Of a stretch of 64,000 bases of DNA, positions 35,001-35,998 are shown piece by piece (within the stretch, counting starts at the first letter, position 1; every line of letters starts with the position of its first letter). The notes under the pieces were generated by a model. That model did no database searches. It was given only the letters and a program-made list of their open reading frames with translations, and was not told where the DNA came from. A program made the position numbers and the translations under genes. Origin of the DNA: Vicingaceae bacterium (GTDB lineage: Bacteria; Bacteroidota; Bacteroidia; Flavobacteriales_E; Vicingaceae); the NCBI GenBank assembly GCA_018402765.1, contig JAGYIE010000002.1, positions 372,001-436,000 of the forward strand, read 5' to 3'.

Positions 35001-35821
35001 ACAACCAAGCGATCACCTTTAGCATTTAGTGCAACGTCTGTGCCAAACCGGTCGTCTCCAGACTCAGCAACAATAGCATTACCATATTGAATCCATGCCG
35101 TTCCATTCCATCTGTAAACATTTACTTGTCCAGAATTGCTTCCATTTGGATCGTCTAAAGGTGCTCCCACCGCCATGATATCTCCTGCCTTATTTAAATC
35201 GACAGAATAACCAAATCTGTCATCTGCGCCTGTTCCATCAATATCTAACCCTAGTTGAAAATAATTAGAGGGTGGAGTGTAGGTTACATTGTAACTTCCA
35301 GGTGAAGAAGCTGATATATTAACAGTTCCAGTTAACGAATCAACTACCAAACCTAAAGAAGACGAAAATTTTCCTCCTTGAACACCAGTTATTACCGCTT
35401 TTGGATTTGTGTCATTGATACAAAAAGTAGATGCTCCGTACGAAAAATCAGGGACATTAGTGGGACTGATGGTCACCTTATTTGAATAAGAAATTCCATT
35501 TAAAATATAAGAAACTGTATATATTCCTGGAGCAGAAGCATCTAAATCAATCACCCCAGTAGATGGATTTAAGGACAAACCTGTAGTGGACGAAAAAATA
35601 CCCCCTGAGGCTGTTATGGTAGGAGTTGGGTCGTTACTGTATGTGCAGTATGCATTTTGCGGATAATTAAAATAAACAAAACTACTCTGTGAAAAAGCAA
35701 CATAGTTATTTGTAAAAAAAATTAAAGCAAAAAGTGCTTGTTTTAATAATAAAACGCAGGTCTTATTTTTAGGTAATTGGATTTCAAGAGTATTCAATTC
35801 CATAGAAAAATAGATGTGCAT
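5072..35821 (-). CDS. Giant T9SS type B surface protein (10,249 residues) with ten FG-GAP propeller modules and SprB-type repeats
   Basis: A single uninterrupted frame of 30,750 bases, roughly a 1-MDa protein. N to C: signal peptide (about 1-45); ten ~550-residue modules (about 46-5662), each with two Ig-like head domains and a predicted seven-bladed FG-GAP propeller; further Ig-like units with C-x-x-Y-T-W motifs; a nested unknown domain and two nested LamG domains (about 6050-7050); about 24 SprB-type 75-residue repeats (about 7075-8875); ten 80-residue repeats (about 8880-9680); three HYR-like domains; PKD-like domains; and a type B gliding-motility-type C-terminal domain (about 10160-10249; AFTPNADGQNDTWEI, SVGSYYY). 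It should be exported by T9SS and displayed as an adhesin or gliding filament. A second Met at 35803 could be the start. It heads an operon with PorP/SprF and PD40/OmpA. Specific ligand unknown; an SprB-like role is inference. Confidence 0.9.
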   Translation of the reverse strand: MHIYFSMELNTLEIQLPKNKTCVLLLKQALFALIFFTNNYVAFSQSSFVYFNYPQNAYCTYSNDPTPTITASGGIFSSTTGLSLNPSTGVIDLDASAPGIYTVSYILNGISYSNKVTISPTNVPDFSYGASTFCINDTNPKAVITGVQGGKFSSSLGLVVDSLTGTVNISASSPGSYNVTYTPPSNYFQLGLDIDGTGADDRFGYSVDLNKAGDIMAVGAPLDDPNGSNSGQVNVYRWNGTAWIQYGNAIVAESGDDRFGTDVALNAKGDRLVVGAQLNDDGGSNSGHVRVYSYNNGVWNQLGQDIDGEANDDRFGWSVDINAQGDRIVAGARFNDGNGSNSGHVRIYGLINGLWAQLGSDIDGEMPGDEFGFSVAMNDLGDRVVAGGRFNDGLANDAGHVRVYAYNLGSWNQVGADINGKTANTYFGWSVDMNAAGDMVVATAPNEDNQKGLARIYRNTGNTWTQVGQDILGEANQDYSGGADGNSVSINDIGDKVVIGAWQNDGGGSNSGHARVYGLEKGYWNILGFDLDGEAQDDWSGWSVAINGAGDIVTSGAQLNDGGGSNSGHVRVYQTIESCPLPLAIELKQDENPTFTYNSSSYCSIEADPTPTITGTLGGTFSSTSGLVINSSTGAIDLDVSTPGVYDVTYTTSGSTIGSCAGVLTQQLIISATTTDFNYTATTFCINDTNPKATVTGVLNGKFTSSTGLVIDSLTGTINLLASTPGNYNVSYTPPSNFNQLGADLDGKSAGDEFGNAIAFNKVGDIMAAGARYDDPNGANSGEVFVYQWDGTAWVQYGNSIAGESADDRFGWDVALNASGDRLIVGAIHNDANGNNSGQVRVYSYDNGTWQQLGQAINGAFANDQFGYSVDINAVGGRIVVGARLNDVNGSNSGQATIYELVNGLWVQLGASLDGAFANDQFGNSVAINDLGDKVVIGAFASNANGPSSGQVSVYGLISGTWTQLGTDIDGAFAGDRFGIEVGMNASGNRIVVGADLNDAVPNDAGQVRVYEFSGGAWRKIGNDINGESNDDRFGYAVAMNDAGDRIVVGAYFDDGNGSNSGHTRVYEIKGSLWEQLGFDLDGEAAIDYSGISVAINGTGDRVASGAVGNDGGGSNSGHVRVYETPVICPLPLPIILQQQEDPTFTYNSSSYCSIEADPTPTITGTLGGTFSSTSGLVINSSTGAIDLDVSTPGVYDVTYTTSGSTIGSCAGVLTQQLIISATTTDFNYTATTFCINDTNPKATVTGVLNGKFTSSTGLVIDSLTGTINLLASTPGNYNVSYTPPSNFNQLGADLDGKSAGDEFGNAIAFNKVGDIMAAGARYDDPNGANSGEVFVYQWDGTAWVQYGNSIAGESADDRFGWDVALNASGDRLIVGAIHNDANGNNSGQVRVYSYDNGTWQQLGQAINGAFANDQFGYSVDINAVGGRIVVGARLNDVNGSNSGQATIYELVNGLWVQLGASLDGAFANDQFGNSVAINDLGDKVVIGAFASNANGPSSGQVSVYGLISGTWTQLGTDIDGAFAGDRFGIEVGMNASGNRIVVGADLNDAVPNDAGQVRVYEFSGGAWRKIGNDINGESNDDRFGYAVAMNDAGDRIVVGAYFDDGNGSNSGHTRVYEIKGSLWEQLGFDLDGEAAIDYSGISVAINGTGDRVASGAVGNDGGGSNSGHVRVYETPVICPLPLPIILQQQEDPTFTYNSSSYCSIEADPTPTITGTLGGTFSSTSGLVINSSTGAIDLDVSTPGVYDVTYTTSGSTIGSCAGVLTQQLIISATTTDFNYTATTFCINDTNPKATVTGVLNGKFTSSTGLVIDSLTGTINLLASTPGNYNVSYTPPSNFNQLGADLDGKSAGDEFGNAIAFNKVGDIMAAGARYDDPNGANSGEVFVYQWDGTAWVQYGNSIAGESADDRFGWDVALNASGDRLIVGAIHNDANGNNSGQVRVYSYDNGTWQQLGQAINGAFANDQFGYSVDINAVGGRIVVGARLNDVNGSNSGQATIYELVNGLWVQLGASLDGAFANDQFGNSVAINDLGDKVVIGAFASNANGPSSGQVSVYGLISGTWTQLGTDIDGAFAGDRFGIEVGMNASGNRIVVGADLNDAVPNDAGQVRVYEFSGGAWRKIGNDINGESNDDRFGYAVAMNDAGDRIVVGAYFDDGNGSNSGHTRVYEIKGSLWEQLGFDLDGEAANDYSGISVAINAIGDRVASGAIGNDGGGSNSGHVRVYETPVICPLPLPIILQQQEDPTFSYNSSSYCSIEADPTPTITGTLGGTFSSTSGLVINSSTGAIDLDASTPGIYDVTYTTSGTAIGSCRGNSSQIIRVLSTSIDFNYSTTAFCSNDVDPIPTITGVAGGIFSSSTGLIIDPSTGTINLLASTPGNYNISYTPPSNFNQLGADLDGKSAGDEFGNAIAFNKVGDIMAVGARYDDPNGASSGEVFVYQWDGTAWVQYGNSIAGESADDQFGWDVALNAAGNRLIVGARSKDDNGGNSGQVRVYSYDNGTWHQLGQAINGAFANDQFGYSVDINAGGDRIVVGALLNDVNGSNSGQATMYELINGLWVQLGATLDGAFAGDQFGNSVAINDLGDKVVIGAFASNANGPSSGQVSVYGLISGTWTQLGTDIDGAFAGDQFGIEVGMNASGNRIVVGAHLSDAVPNNSGQVRVYEFSGGVWGKLGNDINGDNEDRLGYAVAMNDLGDRIVVGAWLDDGNGRNSGQTSIYEINGSSWFKLGAHLDGEAQDDYLGFSVAINAIGDRVASGAIGNDGGGSNSGHVRVYEKFDQCSQSSPVSITLSPIASISYASSNYCSAGVDPTPVITGSTGGTFSSTVGLSIDANSGEIDLSNSADGTYVVSYNLSSNTCGSASVSQATISIGQSSSNSQTVSNCGTYTWPENGKLYFESGVYFETLTNTLGCDSTITLNLTITNEDPSFTYSTTNFCSVEADPTPVITGLLGGTFSSTSGLSINSSTGAIDLDASTPGVYAVTYTTPGTTVGGCAGFMSQTIRVEANTTDFTYGATTFCINEVNPKATVTGVVDGVFSSTTGLVIDPITGTINLSASTAGNYDVTYTPPYNFNQLGADIDGISSGDQFGFSVAVNKAGDILAVGARLDDPNGLESGEVTVYKWNGTAWVQYGNPIAGEFADDNFGWDVALNAAGDRLVVGAQVSDAGGVNSGQVRVYAYDSGVWVQLGADLNGQAADDRFGWSVDMNAKGDRIVVGAIYNDANGSNSGQVRIYELSNGIWTQLGAALDGEYADDLFGYSVAINALGNKIVAGARNNDGFGSNSGHVRVYEYTGATWSQVGADINGRTANSYFGWSVDMNAAGDKIVASAPYDYGQNGATSVYSFSTGKWRQEGQEIIGEAGGDRSGHGEGSAVSMNDLGDRIAIGAYLNDGNGSNSGHVRIYGLESNSWNQLGFDLDGEAANNQLGFSVAMNGVGDRMASGALNNVGGAANAGHVRVYETPVICPLPMAIILQQDEDPTFSYGSSSYCSVEADPTPVITGLLGGTFSSTSGLSINSSTGAIDLDASTPGVYAVTYTTPGTTVGGCAGFMSQTIRVEANTTDFTYGATTFCVNDTNPKATITGVVDGVFSSTTGLVIDPITGTINLSASTAGNYDVTYTPPYNFNQLGADIDGISSGDQFGFSVAVNKAGDILAVGARYDDPNGSNSGEVTVYKWNGTAWVQYGNSIAGESADDLFGFDVALNASGDRLIVGAVYNDANGNNSGQVRVYAYDSGVWVQLGADLNGQAADDHFGWSVDMNAKGDRIVVGAIFNDANGSNSGQVRIYELSNGIWTQLGAALDGEYADDLFGYSVAINALGNKIVAGARNNDGFGSNSGHVRVYEYTGATWSQVGADINGRTANSYFGWSVDMNAAGDKIVASAPYDYGQNGATSVYSFSTGKWRQEGQEIIGEAGGDRSGHGEGSAVSMNDLGDRIAIGAYLNDGNGSNSGHVRIYGLESNSWNQLGFDLDGEAANNQLGFSVAMNGVGDRMASGALNNVGGAANAGHVRVYETPVICPLPMAIILQQDEDPTFSYGSSSYCSVEADPTPVITGLLGGTFSSTSGLSINSSTGAIDLDASTPGVYAVTYTTPGTTVGGCAGFMSQTIRVEANTTDFTYGATTFCVNDTNPKATITGVVDGVFSSTTGLVIDPITGTINLSASTAGNYDVTYTPPYNFNQLGADIDGISSGDQFGFSVAVNKAGDILAVGARYDDPNGSNSGEVTVYKWNGTAWVQYGNSIAGESADDLFGFDVALNASGDRLIVGAVYNDANGNNSGQVRVYAYDSGVWVQLGADLNGQAADDHFGWSVDMNAKGDRIVVGAIFNDANGSNSGQVRIYELSNGIWTQLGAALDGEFAGDEFGCSVSINQIGDKIVAGGRYNDGFGNNSGHVRVYEYTGATWSQVGADINGRTANSYFGWSVDMNAAGDKIVVSAPNDYGRAGYTSVYSFSTGKWRQEGQEIIGEGSDDRSGEGAGSAVSMNDLGDRIAIGAHLNDGNGSNSGHVRIYGLESNSWNQLGFDVDGEAANNRLGYSVAMNGVGDRMASGAWNNVGGAANAGHVRVYEAPVICPLPMAIILQQDEDPTFSYGSSSYCSVEADPTPVITGLLGGTFSSTSGLSINSSTGAIDLDASTPGVYAVTYTTPGTTVGGCAGFMSQTIRVEANTTDFTYGATTFCVNDTNPKAAITGVVDGVFSSTTGLVIDPITGTINLSASTAGNYDVTYTPPYNFNQLGADIDGISSGDQFGFSVAVNKAGDILAVGARLDDPNGLESGEVTVYKWNGTAWVQYGNPIAGEFADDNFGWDVALNAAGDRLVVGAQVSDAGGVNSGQVRVYAYDSGVWVQLGADLNGQAADDRFGWSVDMNAKGDRIVVGAIYNDANGSNSGQVRIYELSNGIWTQLGAALDGEFAGDEFGCSVSINQIGDKIVAGGRYNDGFGNNSGHVRVYEYTGATWSQVGADINGRTANSYFGWSVDMNAAGDKIVVSAPNDYGRAGYTSVYSFSTGKWRQEGQEIIGEGSDDRSGEGAGSAVSMNDLGDRIAIGAHLNDGNGSNSGHVRIYGLESNSWNQLGFDVDGEAANNRLGYSVAMNGVGDRMASGAWNNVGGAANAGHVRVYEAPVICPLPMAIILQQDEDPTFSYSSINYCSDGNDPTPSIIGISGGVFGSTSGLVINSSTGVIDLDASTPGVYAVTYTTPGTTGGSCTGVMVQNVKIEATTADFNYLASTFCSDDTNPTAIITGVSGGLFASSTGLVIDPLTGTIDLSASTPGSYDVTYTPPSNFNQFGIDIDGAAIDDHSGNSIDVNKAGDIMAVGSRYDDPNGLNSGSVTVYKWNDTTWVNYGNTIAGEFADDNFGWDVALNAAGDRLVVGAQVSDAGGVNSGQVRVFSYDNGVWSQLGADIDGQSSDDRFGWSVDINAAGNRIVAGAIYNDVNGSNSGQVRIYELTNGSWVQLGGNIDGEVAADEFGFSVSMSDLGDRIIAGARYSNGFGTGSGQARVFEYDGLTWNQVGNDINGRTFNAHFGWSVDMNAAGDKVVASAPNDFGQQGLTRVFSYSGSIWTQVGQDILGEAAIDRSGEGDGSGVAINDLGDRVVVGSPLNDGGGSNSGSVRVYENIGGTWYQLGIDLDGEAANDRLGWAVTMNGPGDIVASGAPLNDGAGSNSGHVRVYEKFDLCSQPASITISPSTFATISYSSSSYCATELDPTPVITGATGGTFSSTSGLSINASTGEIDLSSSTFGVYVISYDLSSNSCGAASVAKDTIEINQNNSSVQTVVSCDSYTWIDNNTYITNNNTATYTLTNQAGCDSLITLDLTINIAPRLRDTVIACNSYTWTDGLTYTSSGSYYDTLASVSGCDTVVVLELTINRTLVQNLTVTKPTVCLGSSTTVRTASSENGVTYTLKNAVNGNTVAGPISGTGSGLVFNTGSLLASTDFYVYAEGSIVTKPGGVTCSVNSDTVSVVVSSLAFNFPSDTISSCGASSVLLDAGAGWASYSWSNSAATQTTSINASGTYTVTVTDNNGCTATDSVVVTISSPLLVSTVVNANVSCSGLSDGSATAIVNGKLNNSDLSLISSLTSNFYKGSDSNFSASTVFTETINNGYVVNLTGWTALRAYSRGFHTNSSSSVPASATVIGLQAGERYKYALFSYNNASTSFNVNNTLTVNGAIATTTFKSSTINSAEFVGTAIARPDGTIFFEFPVVTANWTGLTYLAIERDGLSYDWSSSSSSTTIATTATITGLAAGTYTVTVTDENACTSTSSVTITEPTALTASSVNTSVSCNGGADGTATVTATGGTSPYTFVWSNSAITASVTGVTAGTYTVTVSDANSCTTTSSVTITEPAPISFSFAQDTIFSCGVDSVIVDAGAGWASYAWSTSTSSATFATAQTTSIKTSGVYSVTVTDANGCSENDSVAVSVINGQIVQNDTTICNGQTIQLSTEQVGVINNHSISFDGNGDYIDLGNSSAIRPTSEISISAWVYFNSVNSGIRFMSDWHQSSSTDRWLFYFPSQGTLGLEVSNLNEVSTATVTGSVVVGKWYHLVGTYNGSQVELFIDGVSQGTSPLTGTMNPGSAPTVKIGGQVSAGNYHFGKIDEVRIWDRARTASEISTSYSKKVPTSSNGIVGYWNFEEGSGNVTKNVIDNQTATLQGNAVFNSNPSFSSTGSLSTYTYSWSNGDTTSTITVSPTLTTTYTVTVSDGIGSCTDSVTLTVISPSFNLAQDTILSCGTSSVTLDAGAGWSSYVWSNAATTQTTIVSAIGTYTVTVTEANGCTATDDVVVTSIINQALTAASTQFCAGSGTTITTNSSELSVNYALYEATNNTLVDGPLAGTGASLAFQTGNLNTSTDFYLKSSIGDLTPGIGEAISFNGTNQYATVPININTSSNPTLTITAWVKRTATASGPHHIISNDNGNWDRAIVIQSDSKYHIFAGRDINTNITSTLNQWEHIAVSYSSSEIKFFLNGQLVFSTSGQGVINGHNAARIGGRPEKSSMFTGLIDEVTFWNRSLTESEVNGYRNMCDLSSIYGLLGHYRMEEGSGSTLLDETSNLKNGTLFNAPSRVIGLGCSNTSCAIQSASNIAIVVNPNPIVSIAQIDISCNGLSDGSVTATGAGGTAPYTFLWSNAATTASITGLTAGTYTATVTDANGCTTTSSATVTEPTALSATSSNTNVSCNGGADGTATVTATGGTTAYTYLWSNAATTASITGLTAGTYTATVTDANGCTTTSNATVTEPTALSATSSNTNISCNGGADGTATVTATGGTTAYTYLWSNAATTASITGLTAGTYTATVTDANGCTTTSSATVTEPTALSATSSNTNVSCNGGADGSATVTATGGTTAYTYLWSNAATTASITGLTAGTYTATVTDANGCTTTSNATVTEPTALSATSSNTNISCNGGADGTATVTATGGTTAYTYLWSNAATTASITGLTAGTYTATVTDANGCTTTSSATVTEPTALSATSSNTNVSCNGGADGTATVTATDGTTAYTYLWSNAATTASITGLTAGTYTATVTDANGCTTTSSATVTEPTALSATSSNTNVSCNGGADGSATVTATGGTTAYTYLWSNAATTASITGLTAGTYTATVTDANGCTTTSSATVTEPTALSATSSNTNVSCNGGNDGSATVTATGGTAVYTYLWSNAATTASITGLTAGTYTATVTDANGCTTTSNATVTEPTALSATSSNTNVSCNGGADGTATVTATGGTTAYTYLWSNAATTASITGLTAGTYTATVTDANGCTTTSSATVTEPTALSATSSNTNVSCNGGADGTATVTATGGTTAYTYLWSNAATTASITGLTAGTYTATVTDANGCTTTSSATVTEPTALSATSSNTNVSCNGGADGTATVTATGGTTAYTYLWSNAATTASVTGLTAGTYTATVTDANGCTTTSSATVTEPTALSATSSNTNVSCNGGADGTATVTATGGTTAYTYLWSNAATTASVTGLTAGTYTATVTDANGCTTTSSATVTEPTALSATSSNTNVSCNGGADGSATVTATGGTTAYTYLWSNAATTASITGLTAGTYTATVTDANNCTTTASTTITEPAVLAASALNTPVSCNGGNDGSATATATGGTAPYTFLWSNASTTPTANGLSAGTYTVTVTDVNNCTITASTTIIEPTALTASSVVNANVSCNGGSDGSAIASGSGGTAPYTFLWSNASTTATANGLAAGTYTATVTDANGCTTTSSATVTEPTALSATSSNTNVSCNGGNDGSATVTATGGTAVYTYLWSNAATTASITGLTAGTYTATVTDANGCTTTSSATVTEPTALSATSSNTNVSCNGGADGSATVTATGGTTAYTYLWSNSATTANITGLTAGTYTATVTDANNCITTASTTITEPAVLAASALNTPVSCNGGNDGSATATATGGTAPYTFLWSNASTTPTANGLSAGTYTVTVTDVNNCTITASTTIIEPTALTASSVVNANVSCNGGSDGSAIASGSGGTAPYTFLWSNASTTATANGLAAGTYTATVTDANGCTTTSSATVTEPTALSATSSNTNVSCNGGNDGSATVTATGGTAVYTYLWSNAATTASITGLTAGTYTATVTDANGCTTTSSATVTEPTALSATSSNTNVSCNGGADGSATVTATGGTTAYTYLWSNSATTANITGLTAGTYTATVTDANNCITTASTTITEPAVLVSSIQVNQNVSIFGTNDGSVTASGSGGTFPYTYAWNTAATTATINNLFSGVYTVTITDGNNCTSSKQVTVFEPGSIRASMRLDSNVTCNGGVNGGAGVSVTGGVKPYTILWSNSLTDSTITGLSAGTYTVTVTDANGGTAVNDTTVTEPAQLSAAVSIVNNASCAGVNNGAAQVSVTGGTLPYSIIWSNSATSTAINSLLAGTYSVTITDANNCIAIDTANVLNNDTVAPVLLTQPLTIYLDVNGLVSITANDVDNGTVDNCQLAGIAIDSSNFDCSDVGVNTINFKAVDASGNRDSVNVSVTVVDSIKPIISTQPLTVYLDANGQATITASDLDNGTSDNCQVASIAIDSSIFDCSEVGPNTVVFTAIDVNGNTSITTETVTVIDSIKPIIATQPLTVYLDANGQATITATDLDNGTSDNCQVASITIDSSNFDCSEVGSNSVVFTAIDVNGNTSNTTETVTVVDSIKPIIATQPLTVYLDANGQATITATDLDNGTSDNCQIASIAIDSSNFDCSEVGPNTVVFTAIDVNGNTSISTETVTVIDSIKPIISTQPLTVYLDANGQATITATDLDNGTSDNCQVASIAIDSSNFDCSEVGPNTVVFTAIDVNGNTSITTETITVVDSIKPIIATQPLTVYLDANGQATITATDLDNGTSDNCQVASIAIDSSNFDCSEVGPNTVVFTAIDVNGNTSITTETVTVVDSIKPIIATQPLTVYLNANGQATITATDLDNGTSDNCQVASITIDSSNFDCSEVGPNMVVFTAIDVNGNTSITTETVTVVDSIKPIIATQPLTVYLDANGQATITATDLDNGTSDNCQVASIAIDSSNFDCSEVGPNTVVFTAIDVNGNTSITTETVTVVDSIKPIIATQPLTVYLDANGQATITATDLDNGTTDNCQAASITIDSSNFDCSEVGVNTVNFKATDASGNRDSVNVLVTVIDSIKPIIVTQPITVYLGTNGLATITANDLDNGTADNCQIASIGIDSTTFDVTELGPNNVRFTAIDVNNNTDSVIEVVTVLDTIAPMVANCPTNITVSTALNSCDAAVTWIAPTASDNGQLDSLIGSHVIGSTFALGTTTITYIAYDQSMNTDTCRFTITVIDSVAPIIANIPSNIAVSNDTGQCGAVVSWTLPTAADNCQLDSLVSSHNLGTVFTVGTTTVTYIAYDAAMNTDTISFTITVNDTELPTISCIADTTVCDSVFTYALPTTADNCGIASVVRTSGLASGSTFPLGGTVVTHVVTDIHGNVDSCSFTVTRDALPTAATAGSDFNVCLDTVTLSGNSAVIGSGIWTTTTTGVVITDPSNPFTTAVLQRGANQFIWTISNGVCASSSDTVFITFDSEPTIAAAGTDQTLCDERSTTMQANIPQTGTGVWSFIGGTGVPSNVNDARTFVSGLGDGLNTLVWTISNGVCGSSTDTVTLIGADVPVLTTLSDTTIFKEEGVRLFVDSDIPVIQYSWFPMFSLDNSSIQTPFARPDEDTRYSVRVTTSDGCFADGYIEVTVLEGLIIPGAFTPNADGQNDTWEIKNLEELDSYNVMVYDGFGSEVFRSSSYTPWDGKFGGNELSVGSYYYLIKYELLGKSEVVTGVISILR
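5075..5345 (-). other. Type B T9SS C-terminal sorting domain of giant protein 1
   Basis: The last ~90 residues contain the hallmarks of the gliding-motility-associated (CHU_C, type B) domain: IPGAFTPNADGQNDTWEI, a Y-D-G-x-G-S-E-V-F segment, W-D-G-K and SVGSYYYLI. Known members direct export by T9SS and need a PorP/SprF partner, which is the next gene. The equivalent domain in giant 2 (39673-39945) is homologous but clearly diverged, although DNA about 225 bases upstream is almost identical in the two genes. Confidence 0.9.
5571..7141 (-). repeat. 1.57-kb tract shared almost base for base with giant 2 (40169-41739)
   Basis: From 5571 to 7141 the sequence matches 40169-41739 at a constant offset of 34,598 bases. 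One difference was noticed (G at 7038 versus A at 41636). It encodes part of the last 80-residue repeats, three HYR-like domains and two PKD-like domains. Identity stops abruptly at both ends, and both flanks as well as the downstream PorP and OmpA genes are diverged. Recent gene conversion, or a segmental copy, is the simplest reading. Confidence 0.9.
6785..9185 (-). repeat. Ten 80-residue (240-bp) Ig/HYR-like repeats in giant 1
   Basis: A 240-bp period is obvious: the same phrase recurs every four 60-base lines from about 7011 to 8931. Each unit reads roughly P-I-I-x-T-Q-P-L-T-V-Y-L-D-x-N-G, then D-L-D-N-G-T-x-D-N-C, F-D-C-S-E-V-G and V-x-D-S-I-K. Two cysteines per unit suggest one internal disulfide. 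The central copies differ by only a few bases; the first and last copies are more divergent. Confidence 0.88.
9200..14600 (-). repeat. Array of about 24 SprB-type 75-residue (225-bp) repeats in giant 1
   Basis: Units carry the SprB-repeat pattern: S-C-N-G-G-x-D-G-x-A, Y-x-Y-L-W-S-N, T-G-L-x-A-G-T-Y-T-x-T-V-T-D-A-N-G-C, then V-T-E-P-T. SprB repeats occur in the Flavobacterium johnsoniae gliding adhesin SprB. Many units differ by only a few synonymous or conservative changes, so the array has been homogenised. Each unit has two conserved cysteines (S-C-N-G and N-G-C). Confidence 0.9.
9871..11676 (-). repeat. 903-bp tandem duplication inside the SprB array
   Basis: The block starting at 9871 is repeated almost perfectly at 10774 (offset 903 bp, 301 residues). 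It holds four successive SprB units in the same order, including the two odd units with A-L-N-T-P-V-S-C and V-V-N-A-N-V-S-C. It is a higher-order duplication laid over the 225-bp period, as expected from unequal recombination. Confidence 0.85.
14670..15275 (-). other. LamG/concanavalin-like domain 2 of giant 1, nested in an Ig-like unit
   Basis: About residues 6850-7051. LamG hallmarks: ISFNGTNQYATVPI, ITAWVKR, W-E-H-I-A-V-S-Y, FFLNGQ and GLIDEVTFWNRSLTESEV. These domains usually bind carbohydrate or protein ligands. The surrounding Ig-like unit exists without an insert at about 17,975-18,240 (F-C/V-C-x-G-S, S-T-D-F-Y), so the LamG sits inside it. Confidence 0.85.
15880..16515 (-). other. LamG/concanavalin-like domain 1 of giant 1, nested in a PKD-like unit
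   Basis: About residues 6436-6648. Starts SISFDGNGDYIDLG, includes ISISAWVYF, K-W-Y-H-L-V-G-T-Y and F-I-D-G-V, and ends K-I-D-E-V-R-I-W-D-R-A-R. It lies between the two halves of a PKD/Ig-like unit: TTICNGQTIQLS before it and YTYSWSNGDTTSTITVSP after it. Confidence 0.87.
17200..17665 (-). other. About 155-residue unrecognised domain nested inside an SprB-type repeat of giant 1
   Basis: An SprB unit begins normally (N-V-S-C-S-G-L-S-D-G-S-A-T-A) and is interrupted. It resumes with YDWSSSSSS, A-G-T-Y-T-V-T-V-T and ITEPT about 155 residues later. The insert is rich in Ser, Thr and Asn, with predicted beta character. I do not recognise its family. Confidence 0.7.
20446..27062 (-). repeat. Four 1,653-bp tandem copies (modules 6-9) with mosaic halves
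   Basis: The period is 1,653 bp, with the same junction phrase near 20446, 22099, 23752 and 25405. The early blades come in two types and the later blades in two types. The four modules carry all four combinations of these types. Head-domain DNA is nearly the same in all four. Confidence 0.88.
29105..34055 (-). repeat. Three near-identical 1,650-bp tandem copies (modules 2-4)
   Basis: The sequence repeats with a strict 1,650-bp period. The lines I compared between about 30,750 and 34,040 were identical from one copy to the next. The copy at 29,105-30,755 shows scattered changes at its 3' end (last blade and adjoining linker). Module 5 (27,485-29,105) is a more diverged relative. Confidence 0.88.
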
Positions 35822-35998
35822 TCACCACTGAAATTGCCACCAGTAATGAAGCGTTGGTTTAGGTTTTAGTTTTATGAAAAGTAAATATCTAAAGAATTCA
35901 AAAAAAAAGTGATACAAATCTTATAAATGGATAATTTGTATCACTTTTTATTTCTTCAATTTTATTCTTTATATCACAAAGCCTTGTTTGTCATAGTT
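35822..35998 (-). promoter_or_regulatory. Inter-operon region expected to hold the giant 1 promoter
   Basis: Between the operon 2 terminator and the giant 1 start lie about 82 bases. A weak -7-like TACTTTTC sits at 35883-35876 (minus strand), with TTTG at 35903-35900 only 16 bases upstream of it. This is a poor match to the Bacteroidota promoter pattern. No operator or riboswitch was recognised. Confidence 0.3.
35904..35949 (-). terminator. Perfect 16-bp stem-loop with U-tract, terminator of operon 2
   Basis: Arms 35904-35919 and 35934-35949 are exact inverted complements (AAAAAGTGATACAAAT) around a 14-base loop. On the minus strand the stem runs into a run of T. It lies 50 bases after the stop of the second PD40/OmpA gene and about 85 bases before the start of giant 1, so it separates the two operons. 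The A/T-rich ends would also allow it to work on the opposite strand. Confidence 0.85.

Larger units (their letters stand above)
18835..35690 (-). repeat. Ten tandem 550-residue modules, each two Ig-like heads plus a seven-bladed FG-GAP-type propeller
   Basis: Each module opens with a Y-C-containing head (D-P-T-P-x-I-T-G, G-G-x-F-S-S-T-x-G-L, G-x-I-D-L, S-T-P-G-x-Y-x-V-T-Y) and a second head (T-F-C-I-N-D-T-N-P-K-A). Then come seven ~56-residue blades of the form L-G-x-D-I-D-G-E, D-D-x-F-G-x-S-V, N-x-x-G-D-R-I-V-x-G-A, S-N-S-G-x-V-R-V-Y, W. I counted seven blades in modules 1, 2, 5, 6 and 10. The blades match the FG-GAP/integrin-alpha type, which forms seven-bladed propellers. Approximate module starts on the minus strand: 35690, 34055, 32405, 30755, 29105, 27062, 25405, 23752, 22099, 20446. 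Extra Ig-like units lie between modules 5 and 6 (27,062-27,485). Confidence 0.87.

Noticed and set aside
5072-35821. Suspicion that the giant frame is an assembly fusion of several genes
   Set aside because: One signal peptide, one sorting domain and an unbroken 10,249-codon frame argue for a single gene. Repeat copy number could still be mis-assembled, but not the overall gene.
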